From: Spirosoma oryzae
Lineage (GTDB): Bacteria; Bacteroidota; Bacteroidia; Cytophagales; Spirosomataceae
DNA length: 64,000 nt
Direction of reading: 5' to 3'
Assembly: GCF_003002825.1 (NCBI RefSeq)
Contig: NZ_PVTE01000009.1
Span: forward strand, 62,001-126,000
The notes beneath the pieces are model-generated. The model had not been told where the DNA came from. It worked only from the letters and a program-made list of their open reading frames with translations, and searched no databases. Positions 57,991-64,000 of this stretch are shown piece by piece; the stretch's first letter is position 1; the number at the start of each line of letters is the position of its first letter. The position numbers and the translations under genes are program-made.

Positions 57991-58839
57991 TTAGTTGTGG
58001 TACCCTCTTGAAGGCATATTCACTCGTATCGTTTCGTCTTTGATAATGGGTTTCTTCCCATTTTTCCGGTAATAATCAGTTTTACTCATGAACGTTGAAA
58101 AATCAAGGTTTTCCAATGCCCATTCGACATAGTTTGGATCAATCTTTTTTATTTCAGCTAAGCTTTTCATCCGATGTTTACCAAATGGAATAACTACACT
58201 ATCCTTTACGGTTAAAAGATTGATTCTGTGTAAGTTATCGGGTTGATCTGGTTTACAGAATGTAGCTTCTTTTCGGTTATACGTTTTTAATCGAAGCCTA
58301 CCAATCTGATATTGTTGCCCCCATTCCCCATGTATGAATTCACTCTTCATCGTATCTAGTTTGTACTGAAGCCAAGTGTATAATTTTGAGTAATCTCTGG
58401 TTACAATGTCAAACGTATTTGTTGAAGGATCATAGTGGGTGTAACTCAATGGAGACTTGTTTACACCGTTTAACAGGTAGCTTCCTTTATCTTCAATATG
58501 GATATAGTCTCCAATTATCTGATACAAGTCTCCACCACGAGGTTTGTACTGAATGTTCAGAATGGGTTTGAAATATTCGATTCGTTTTCGTTCGACAGCC
58601 GTCAAGTCTGATAAAAACACTTCTTCATACCGGTACCGGGTAAAGTGTTTATTGGTCGAATGAGCCCCTATCCTTCCCTGTAGATTGGTTGTCTGTCCAA
58701 TGTAGATCAGAATATTATCGTGATACAGATAATAGATGTATCCAATTTCCTTGTGGTTTCTCTGAGGAGCATTGTACCAGTCTGAATAGACAATAAACGG
58801 AGCTTCCGGAGTAGTTTCCGGGGTTTGATCAGCCGTCAT
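57991..58839 (-). CDS. GIY-YIG nuclease with ExoX-like C-terminal segment
   Basis: A 282-residue protein. The GIY-YIG domain covers about residues 30-115: YIYYLYHDN followed by LIYIGQTTNLQGRIGAHS, with Tyr and Arg catalytic residues, and a Glu in ERKRIEYFKPILNIQY as metal ligand. A middle domain of about 100 residues is not recognised. Residues 215-245 (VIPFGKHRMKSLAEIKKIDP, NYVEWAL) match the small C-terminal module of exodeoxyribonuclease X and DUF3820-type proteins. A DNA repair, restriction or recombination role for the element is likely; whether it attacks foreign DNA is open. Confidence 0.82.
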   Translation of the reverse strand: MTADQTPETTPEAPFIVYSDWYNAPQRNHKEIGYIYYLYHDNILIYIGQTTNLQGRIGAHSTNKHFTRYRYEEVFLSDLTAVERKRIEYFKPILNIQYKPRGGDLYQIIGDYIHIEDKGSYLLNGVNKSPLSYTHYDPSTNTFDIVTRDYSKLYTWLQYKLDTMKSEFIHGEWGQQYQIGRLRLKTYNRKEATFCKPDQPDNLHRINLLTVKDSVVIPFGKHRMKSLAEIKKIDPNYVEWALENLDFSTFMSKTDYYRKNGKKPIIKDETIRVNMPSRGYHN

Positions 58840-58905
58840 GAAGGTTGGTGTATTCGGTACGAGTGAGGAAGGAGTCCCGTAGTATCAGGAGTCCTATTAA
58901 TACAC

Positions 58906-58913
58906 CAAAGATA
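58906..58913 (-). promoter_or_regulatory. Possible -7 box of the GIY-YIG transcript
   Basis: On the minus strand TATCTTTG matches TAnnTTTG, 67 bases before the nuclease start. No TTG lies at the right distance, so only this half is supported. On the plus strand a TATCTTTA lies at 58956, next to the RepL-like start. Confidence 0.4.
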
Positions 58914-58967
58914 CACTATTACTGATTAACTGTAGTATTAAAATGGGGATTGTCGTATCTTTAATCT

Positions 58968-59558
58968 ATGGATACTTTACCGGATCAATTAATGAATCAA
59001 ACCAAGAATCAATCTTTTCTCCCTGACCAGAACAAGACCTCAATCAAGGAACACGGGGCTTACTTCAAAAACCCGTTCGATCTCTTTGGTATCAATCTGA
59101 AAGTTGTTCATGAACCAGCCGAAACCTTCGACGGAGTCAATGCGGATACTGGAGAAGTCATCAAAGGCAGCATTTATGGGAAAACCAAAACGATAGCTCA
59201 CGACTCAACTCCGTACATCAAGCTATTCCAACCGGAAATGATGAAGTTTGGTGATTTGGGTGTACCCGGTCTTAAACTGTTATGCTATATCATGTACCGG
59301 CTGAAACCACGGCAGGATTTTATTCAGATGGATATCGAAGACTTTCTCCGGACTGCCGGATACTCCACGATTCCCAATAAACGAGGGCAGGTAAACCGGA
59401 TTCCGTATTACACAGCCGTAGTTGAATTACTAAACAAAAACTACATTGCCAAGAAGACTGGTGGTGATACCCATTTCTTTATCAATGGCAACCGATTCTT
59501 TAACGGAGACCGCAGAACTCACTGGAAACCAGTACTGAGTAGTATCGAAGTAGTGTAG
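58968..59558 (+). CDS. RepL-like replication initiator
   Basis: A 196-residue protein on the opposite strand to its neighbours. The C-terminal end DTHFFINGNRFFNGDRRTHW fits the RepL plasmid-initiator family (the [FY]-INP/NG-x-x-FFNGDR type), preceded by a winged-helix-like part: LGVPGLKLLCYIMYRL, then IEDFLRTAGYS and YYTAVVELLNKNYIAKKTG. RepL proteins start rolling-circle or small-plasmid replication. Its presence suggests that the element can replicate after excision. Confidence in the family is moderate, because only the terminal motif is diagnostic. Confidence 0.6.
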   Translation: MDTLPDQLMNQTKNQSFLPDQNKTSIKEHGAYFKNPFDLFGINLKVVHEPAETFDGVNADTGEVIKGSIYGKTKTIAHDSTPYIKLFQPEMMKFGDLGVPGLKLLCYIMYRLKPRQDFIQMDIEDFLRTAGYSTIPNKRGQVNRIPYYTAVVELLNKNYIAKKTGGDTHFFINGNRFFNGDRRTHWKPVLSSIEVV

Positions 59559-59695
59559 TAAGTAGTATCATCTGGTGATAGTACTTGGTATTAGTAATCA
59601 GTGAGTTACGTCTCGTTCCTTTTTGAATATATTCAACCCGTATTCCAACGGATTCATCCCGGGTTTTCAACGGGTTCAGACGGGTAAAAATTGGC

Positions 59696-59908
59696 TCAAT
59701 CGGGATCCCGGTATTCAGTCCGTAGGACATTCATGGCTTCTTCCCGGGTATATACGGTAGTCCAGCGGCCCAGAACCATCTGATGATCACAAACAGGACA
59801 GGTGGTTGCGATGATAACCCAGGGTTTCCCGTCTTTTTCACCAGGATGGAAATCAACGGATTCAACGGGAATACTGGAAAAGCAACGTGGACAAGGGATG
59901 GAAGACAT
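59696..59908 (-). CDS. Small zinc-ribbon protein
   Basis: A 70-residue protein with two Cys pairs, CPRC at 6-9 and CPVC at 37-40, spaced as in a zinc ribbon, and a helical end (REEAMNVLRTEYRD). It may bind nucleic acid or a protein partner. The following 190 bases upstream and the 137 bases downstream hold nothing that I can support. Confidence 0.7.
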   Translation of the reverse strand: MSSIPCPRCFSSIPVESVDFHPGEKDGKPWVIIATTCPVCDHQMVLGRWTTVYTREEAMNVLRTEYRDPD

Positions 59909-60098
59909 GAGTCAAACAGGTTTATACGGCTATAACTCAGGAATCAACGGGTTTTTGAGGGTTTGGAATGAAGGGCGAAAGGGTGGTTATTCCTTGACTA
60001 TCAAGCAGTTACGTCCTCAGTCCCGTTAATCCCGTCCGTATTCCACCGCTTCCCAGGTATTGTGTTATTCCGGGAATTCATCTGGAATATGTGCGGGT

Positions 60099-60389
60099 TT
60101 ATTCCGATAAACACTGGATTATTCCGGGATATTCAACGGATTCAAATCTTCGTCTGTAATCCGTTTCAACCGCAGCGGCGGACCGTCCATCTCCACCCAG
60201 TACTCCCTGCAGGCCTTCGATACTGGCATTCAGGGAAGCCAGGTCAGCCTGTAATACCGGAAGAGATTCACTGGATACCTGGTCATGTTTACCGGTTAAT
60301 TCGGAGATCATGGTGGTTAATTCATCCCGTTGTTCCAGGTATTGGTTCAACTGGTTGACAAGGGCAGGACGGTCGTCTGGTGTTTCCAT
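60099..60389 (-). CDS. Coiled-coil hypothetical protein (96 aa)
   Basis: A strongly helical protein with heptad-like repeats over residues 8-65 (LVNQLNQYLEQRDELTTMI, LQADLASLNASIEGLQ) and a polar tail. It probably oligomerises. No domain recognised. Confidence 0.65.
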   Translation of the reverse strand: METPDDRPALVNQLNQYLEQRDELTTMISELTGKHDQVSSESLPVLQADLASLNASIEGLQGVLGGDGRSAAAVETDYRRRFESVEYPGIIQCLSE

Positions 60390-60438
60390 GAGTGATTCGA
60401 TTGGTTTACCGGTGTAACCGGGTATTGGTTGTCTGGAT

Positions 60439-60633
60439 TCATACCTGGTTTGGTTTAGGGATTCGACGGAGTTGCTGGAGTACCCACTGTAGTTCCTGAT
60501 TCCGGCTGCCTAGGTTGACGACCTCTTCGTAGCGGCTCTGTTGAACGGCGGACTCAGCCTGCACCAGGTTATCAGCCATCCGTCCCTGGATCAGATCGAC
60601 CAGTTGTTTCCGTAGTCTATTACCTGGGTTCAT
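60439..60633 (-). CDS. Small helical protein (64 aa)
   Basis: A basic, Gln-rich helical protein (RKQLVDLIQGRMADNLVQAE, LQWVLQQLRRI). It overlaps its upstream neighbour by 4 bases, so both are co-translated. Similar in composition to the coiled-coil protein downstream at 60099, but without clear identity. Confidence 0.62.
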   Translation of the reverse strand: MNPGNRLRKQLVDLIQGRMADNLVQAESAVQQSRYEEVVNLGSRNQELQWVLQQLRRIPKPNQV

Positions 60634-60896
60634 TGGTCTAGTTCAGGGTTAAACAGGAAGGCCAGGTGTGGGAAATCGATTCGCATCCGTTCCAGGTAGT
60701 AATCCATGTACCGGTTGTTCCAGTCATTGACGTCCTCTCCTGGCTGTTGATCGAGCTCGGCCGGTACATCCCGTTTGTGGTTTTTGTGTGGATATCCGTT
60801 CAGTTCCGGATACCTGTCGAAATCAAAGCAGTCCTGGCCCAGCAGTCCGGCTCTCCGTTTAAATCGTTCTTCCGGTGCTTCAGTAGTCTGGTTCAT
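60630..60896 (-). CDS. Hypothetical protein (88 aa)
   Basis: An acidic, aromatic protein with a Cys-containing FDFDRYPELNGYPHKNHKRD stretch and the C-terminal WNNRYMDYYLERMRIDFPHL. Thirteen bases separate it from the upstream gene. Not recognised; the composition fits a small accessory protein of a mobile element. Confidence 0.6.
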   Translation of the reverse strand: MNQTTEAPEERFKRRAGLLGQDCFDFDRYPELNGYPHKNHKRDVPAELDQQPGEDVNDWNNRYMDYYLERMRIDFPHLAFLFNPELDQ

Positions 60897-60908
60897 GGTT
60901 GGTAGAGC

Positions 60909-61301
60909 TTACAGTAACAGTTGTTCAAGGGTGTTGATCGATTCCTGGAGCTGATAGATAACTCCGACTCGAAACAGGTACCGTTCGATATTCCCCGATT
61001 CTTCCAATTGATCTCGTTTCAACCGTTCTTCATCCAGTTCGGTCTTCCAGTTAGCCAGTACGGCTTCTTCAGACCAGTTATCAGGTGAATCTCCGTAGTG
61101 AGCTGTGTCGAATCCGATAACCCATCCCTTTCCTTCCTCGAAGTTAGCATAGGTCAGACCTCCGTGAATATCCACTGGTATATGCTCGTAATGAACGTTG
61201 AACCACGGATGTCCTTCCGGTAATTCAACGTAGCCGTTTCCCCAGCCTGTTCCAAATTGTTTGCCCAGGTGTGACTCCATCAGGTGATAGTTCAGTTCCA
61301 T
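60909..61301 (-). CDS. Conserved phage/plasmid-type hypothetical protein
   Basis: A 130-residue protein with a dense conserved-looking core: GHPWFNVHYEHIPVDIHGGL near residues 30-49, then GWVIGFDTAHYGDS near 60-73 and NWSEEAVLANWKTEL. I recall this core from small proteins of phages and plasmids in other bacteria, where its role is unknown. The run of His, Asp and Gly residues could bind metal. The C-terminal third is helical (LFRVGVIYQLQESINTLEQ). Confidence 0.7.
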   Translation of the reverse strand: MELNYHLMESHLGKQFGTGWGNGYVELPEGHPWFNVHYEHIPVDIHGGLTYANFEEGKGWVIGFDTAHYGDSPDNWSEEAVLANWKTELDEERLKRDQLEESGNIERYLFRVGVIYQLQESINTLEQLLL

Positions 61302-61315
61302 AATAGGTCTCGTAG

Positions 61316-61624
61316 TTAGTAATGAGTTTGTATCAGATCATAAAGCTCCGGTTGGTCTTTGTAGTCTTCCAGAGCCTCTCCGTCCACATCGATTCGGTGT
61401 TGTATCTGGGGTGTGTATAGGTAAAACCCACAGCTCTCGGCTACCCGGAAGACATCGTGGTCAGCCGTTCCCAGATCCTTCCAGGATTCAGATTCATCGA
61501 CGGGGAAGTTTGGGTTCTTGTCCAGCAGGCAATCCATTCGGGTGGATTCTACGGTCCAGTTAGAATACCCTTCGTCGAAAAGAGCACAGTGGACACAGGT
61601 GTAACAGCGTTTGTCGGAGCTCAC
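61316..61624 (-). CDS. Cys-rich hypothetical protein (102 aa)
   Basis: Cysteines at 7, 10, 13 (CYTCVHC), 32 (RMDCLLD) and about 65 (ESCGFY) suggest a zinc- or iron-binding domain in the first two thirds; the remainder is acidic and helical (VDGEALEDYKDQPELYDLI). It lies in a run of small minus-strand genes separated by 9-20 bases. No family named. Confidence 0.65.
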   Translation of the reverse strand: MSSDKRCYTCVHCALFDEGYSNWTVESTRMDCLLDKNPNFPVDESESWKDLGTADHDVFRVAESCGFYLYTPQIQHRIDVDGEALEDYKDQPELYDLIQTHY

Positions 61625-61642
61625 AAGGAATCAGTAGTTAGT

Positions 61643-61831
61643 TCACTTGACATAGTTGATTGACAGAAGTACGTGATCGGCTTCAGGTTGGTCCTCGAAG
61701 AACGGAGAACTGTACAGGGTCAGCCCACACTCGATGATCTCGGTAGCCGGATTCTCCTGAATAAACTGGATCAACCGGTTAGCGGCTTTCGTAAAGTCTG
61801 CTGCTTTGTAGATAAGCATGGGATCCGTCAT
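61643..61831 (-). CDS. Small hypothetical protein (62 aa)
   Basis: An acidic, alpha/beta-looking protein: KAADFTKAANRLIQFIQENP, then ATEIIECGLTLYS and HVLLSINYV. It is similar in size and in having a helix followed by a strand to the protein at 61841 (DYLNRESISYHRAPS, VILVLGG), without proven homology. Confidence 0.6.
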   Translation of the reverse strand: MTDPMLIYKAADFTKAANRLIQFIQENPATEIIECGLTLYSSPFFEDQPEADHVLLSINYVK

Positions 61832-61840
61832 AGCCTGTAG

Positions 61841-62041
61841 TTAGTTATGTGAACTGATGGCCTGATTCAATACCTCTTCAGGATACATACCACCTAGTAC
61901 CAGGATCACCGTCTGGGTTCTCGACGGAGCCCGGTGATAACTGATTGATTCCCGGTTCAGGTAATCCAGCATGTTCATCAGATCACTGGCTGAATTGAAC
62001 CGCAGGTAGGTTTGACGAGCACTTATACCTTGGTAGATCAT
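61841..62041 (-). CDS. Small hypothetical protein (66 aa)
   Basis: A short protein with a helical SASDLMNMLDYLNRES segment and a TQTVILVLGGMYP strand. It lies 9 bases upstream of the 61643 gene on the same strand. Not recognised. Confidence 0.6.
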   Translation of the reverse strand: MIYQGISARQTYLRFNSASDLMNMLDYLNRESISYHRAPSRTQTVILVLGGMYPEEVLNQAISSHN

Positions 62042-62084
62042 TGGTCAGTAGTTAGTTGTGGAATCAGGTGAGCAAAGAAACAAC

Positions 62085-62135
62085 GATTCCACCGGATCAC
62101 CAAGCCCCATCAAGGCCTGGATCACCGGTGGAATC
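62085..62135 (-). terminator. Hairpin after the 62151 gene
   Basis: An 11-base perfect inverted repeat (GATTCCACCGG at 62085-62095, complement at 62125-62135), followed on the minus strand by a T-rich stretch (GTTGTTTCTTTG). It may end the transcript of the 229-residue protein gene. Confidence 0.5.
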
Positions 62136-62150
62136 AATTGTCGAATCAGA

Positions 62151-62840
62151 CTAGGCTGCTACGGCCAGCTCTGGAGCCACCGGAATGGTTACACCCGGCT
62201 CGTTCCGCTCATTGTACTGCTGGTTGAGCCAGGCCTGATACTCCGGAGTCTTGTGCTTCTTGCCATCGGCTCCCTCAACCTTGGTTTCCCCCTCGAAGGG
62301 TTCCAGCTTGTACTCGTCGTAAGTCGGCTTGGTCTCCGAAGCTGGCAGGTCTTCCAGCTTACCGAAGCAAAGCTCCGTGTTACGGAACACCAGCTGGTCC
62401 TCCACCAGCATGATTTCACCCGTTTTTGGATTGCTCATCGGATCGATGGTCACGTTTTTGTCTCCGTCCAGACCTGGCCGGCACATGATCGAGACCCCGT
62501 TCACCGTGTAAGCCTGCTTGTTGTCCAGCTTAGCCCGGTACGTCTCCCGGATCGAATAGACGCCACCGTGACCCAGACTGTTGATGTCAACCCCGATGGA
62601 AAACCCACCTTCATCGACGGCCTGCTGGGTCATGTTCACGTAGAACACCAGCTTCTTGGGACCACCACTGACAGATTCATCCCCCTTTCGACGGAAAGCC
62701 AGACTCATCAGGCTGTTGGTGGTGCTGTCCTCGATGATCTGACGAAGACCCACCGATACGTTCTGGACCCCGTTCTTCTCACTGGTTGGACGGATGTCGA
62801 ATACTTCTACTACTGGCTTGGCAATGGCTACTGTGTTCAT
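62151..62840 (-). CDS. Hypothetical protein (229 aa), possible recombination accessory
   Basis: A strand-rich, soluble protein with GVQNVSVGLRQIIEDST near residue 24, KKLVFYVNMTQQAVDEGGF near 62 and a Lys/Glu/Pro-rich tail. A 24-base A/C-rich leader (CCAAACAAACAAACC) precedes the ATG, typical of well-translated Bacteroidota genes without Shine-Dalgarno sites, and its GC content is higher than that of the array. It lies divergent to the exonuclease-like gene at the right edge. A single-strand-binding or annealing role would suit that place but no motif shows it. Confidence 0.65.
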   Translation of the reverse strand: MNTVAIAKPVVEVFDIRPTSEKNGVQNVSVGLRQIIEDSTTNSLMSLAFRRKGDESVSGGPKKLVFYVNMTQQAVDEGGFSIGVDINSLGHGGVYSIRETYRAKLDNKQAYTVNGVSIMCRPGLDGDKNVTIDPMSNPKTGEIMLVEDQLVFRNTELCFGKLEDLPASETKPTYDEYKLEPFEGETKVEGADGKKHKTPEYQAWLNQQYNERNEPGVTIPVAPELAVAA

Positions 62841-62916
62841 GGCTTTTGTTTGGTTTGTTTGTTTGGAAATGATTGGTACTACTGGGCAAAGACTATCTGT
62901 TCAAGATGGTCACTGC

Positions 62917-62985
62917 TCACTTCTTGTCGTAATCCCGGGCATCAGCGGGAGATACAACGACTCCGTTAATCAGAACGTAAGACAT
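62917..62985 (-). CDS. Possible 22-residue microprotein
   Basis: ATG 62985 to TGA 62917 encodes 22 residues, MSYVLINGVVVSPADARDYD followed by two Lys. It precedes the 229-residue gene on the same strand by 76 bases. The strand-like start resembles the frame at 55517-55603. Support is weak. Confidence 0.3.
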   Translation of the reverse strand: MSYVLINGVVVSPADARDYDKK

Positions 62986-63478
62986 GGCTCTACGAAGATT
63001 AGCAGGTGATACCCATCCGTTACCGGTCGATGAGTTTTACCCGACTCCAGCCCGTTTGAAAAACCCTCGGAAACAGACCGGGGGTAGGGGGAAGCCGGTG
63101 GGGAGCTGGGCGGGGTTCATAATCCACGTTCTCACTCCCCTCTATATCAACTACTTATCTCCTATGAGTTTCTCCCCGCTACCCATTCCAGATACTTTAC
63201 CCCCGGGGGTACTTCTCACCAGCCGGATCAACCGGGGGATATATACCGGGAATCCCTACCGGATACACACCCGTATTAAAATTTAGTATTCCTGAACTTT
63301 TTTGGTAAAAAGTTGCCTACTCGTATAGCGGTATATCCGAAGTTCTGTTATCTTTGATACGGTTACTACACGTAACCCTTCCCGGGAACCTCTCCAGTTC
63401 CTTCTTCCGAATCCCGTTTCGGACCTACTACCGGATCGACGGTAGATTTCTTCTCCCCTCTCTTCTTCTGCTATCCCA
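62986..63478. other. Intergenic control region before the exonuclease-like gene
   Basis: About 490 bases without a credible gene. A TATCTTTG box at 63349-63356 matches the -7 consensus for rightward transcription, 123 bases before the GTG at 63479, but lacks a TTG at the right distance. Several CCGGG-rich segments (63215-63260) may form hairpins. Confidence 0.45.
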
Positions 63479-64000
63479 GTGATCGACTACGTCTCGTTCC
63501 GGGAATCCGATCACTCCTACACCTCCCGATCGGGTCATTCCTACATCTCGGTAACCAGTTTACTGTCTGTTTTTAAGCAACCCTTCGACGGAGCTTACTG
63601 GAGTCTATACAAGGCCATCGAGCAGTATCTCACTGATAACGTCTCAGAAGTCTTCTGGCTGACGTTCAAACGACAGGTGATACAATCACTACCCAAGCGG
63701 GAAGATCGTTTAACCTGGGCCATTTCTGAGCATCTGAAAGAGCATGAGCTCTACATCCAGGCAGTCCGCCGGTTGATCCTGGCTCAGTGGGAAGAAAAAA
63801 AGGACAAGGCCTGTGAGAAAGGAACGGCTTACCACCTCAAACGAGAACACCAGGCTTATCAGAACGGCTTCGAGCTACACCCGTCTTTACCTACTGAAAA
63901 AGTTATTTCTACTACCCAGTCAGTATACAGCTTTGATCTGACAGAATTACCTGACGGTTATTATGCCGAACTACTGGTCTACAATCATAACAACTATCTG
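63479..64000 (+). CDS. PD-(D/E)XK exonuclease-like protein (partial, cut at window end)
   Basis: An open frame of 174 codons with no stop before the edge. GTG 63479 is the only likely start after an in-frame TAG at 63443. The N-terminal RSGHSYISVTSLLSVFKQPF, then AYWSLYKAI and WEEKKDKACEKGTAYH-L-KREHQAY, follow the order of phage-type RecB-like nucleases, where Gly-Thr-x-x-His marks the first helix. The catalytic Asp and Glu-x-Lys should come just after the visible end; YYAELLVYNHNNYL is where such proteins continue into the 'AG-x-x-D' acid. The role would be DNA end resection in recombination. Confidence 0.65.
   Translation, partial: MIDYVSFRESDHSYTSRSGHSYISVTSLLSVFKQPFDGAYWSLYKAIEQYLTDNVSEVFWLTFKRQVIQSLPKREDRLTWAISEHLKEHELYIQAVRRLILAQWEEKKDKACEKGTAYHLKREHQAYQNGFELHPSLPTEKVISTTQSVYSFDLTELPDGYYAELLVYNHNNYL

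Larger units (their letters stand above)
46034..64000. mobile_element. Integrative element, left end in tRNA-Arg, right end beyond window
   Basis: The element begins at the tRNA-Arg fragment, carries a tyrosine recombinase 167 bases inside its end, and continues to the window edge with densely packed, mostly minus-strand small genes that are plainly richer in A+T than the chromosome to the left. It encodes RepL-like, GIY-YIG and PD-(D/E)XK-like proteins, but in the visible part no capsid, tail, relaxase or type IV secretion genes. It could be a phage-plasmid-like element, an ICE or a phage satellite; the missing right part would decide. Confidence 0.8.

Noticed and set aside
59500-59730. Minus-strand open frame of 76 codons
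   Set aside because: It overlaps the ends of the RepL-like and zinc-ribbon genes and shows no pattern of its own.
62058-62969. Plus-strand open frame of 303 codons
   Set aside because: It is the antisense shadow of the 229-residue gene at 62151-62840, with composition unlike a real protein.
62984-63286. Plus-strand open frame of 100 codons
   Set aside because: It is low-complexity Pro/Arg/Gly-rich sequence with no homology cue, and it overlaps the presumed promoter region.

Overview
The window looks like chromosomal DNA of a GC-rich environmental Bacteroidota, most likely a cytophagalean of the Spirosoma kind. The basis is the gene content (YeiH exporter, PadR plus prefixed permease, outer-membrane barrel proteins, TPR regulators with a terminal HTH), start sites without clear Shine-Dalgarno sequences, and several -7 boxes of the TAnnTTTG type. 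No taxonomic search was possible.

Positions 1-45,700 are mostly ordinary chromosome. Two tandem TumE-type toxin-antitoxin pairs abut the 3' end of kdpA, where kdpB would be expected. Next come kdpF and a second microprotein, a Tat-exported sugar isomerase and a sigma-54 response regulator. The arginine genes argG and argC follow, with a glycosyltransferase between them. After a two-component pair and a lipid kinase come an SDR/quinone-reductase pair, a ThuA protein, an aldose epimerase with a divergent sugar isomerase, a cation exchanger, and an orphan HipB-like repressor with three evenly spaced operators. A LysR regulator, a TPR regulator, a YeiH exporter, a molybdenum sulfite oxidase and a c-type cytochrome may form a sulfite-handling set. 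The rest holds a thioredoxin-fold lipoprotein, an amidase, a TPP enzyme, an aquaporin, an EamA protein, a large PAS kinase and a PadR/permease pair. Most convergent gene ends carry long perfect hairpins.

Positions ~46,034-64,000 are a mobile element that runs off the right edge. Its left end is the 3' half of a tRNA-Arg(UCU) gene, broken at the anticodon stem and followed by that tRNA's terminator. A tyrosine recombinase follows, then a visibly more A+T-rich and densely packed set of small genes, nearly all on the minus strand. The replication and recombination side comprises a RepL-like protein on the plus strand, a GIY-YIG nuclease joined to an ExoX-like C-terminal segment, and a PD-(D/E)XK exonuclease-like gene cut by the window end.

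The most unusual structure is a tandem array of sixteen divergent paralogues of 81-105 residues (47,460-51,756). Each keeps an N-terminal GDWV-type motif and almost all keep a C-terminal DPFQ-x-KV motif, and the stop codons sit inside the next gene's first codons. Two further small families are also tandemly duplicated upstream (FLWKxF type, 53,233-53,937; YGKxxL type, 56,031-57,280). One gene (56,729-57,280) fuses an array-type domain to a YGK-type domain. I do not know the function of these families. The arrangement of a recombinase beside a rapidly diversified array resembles defence, anti-defence or immunity gene stockpiles, but that is inference only.
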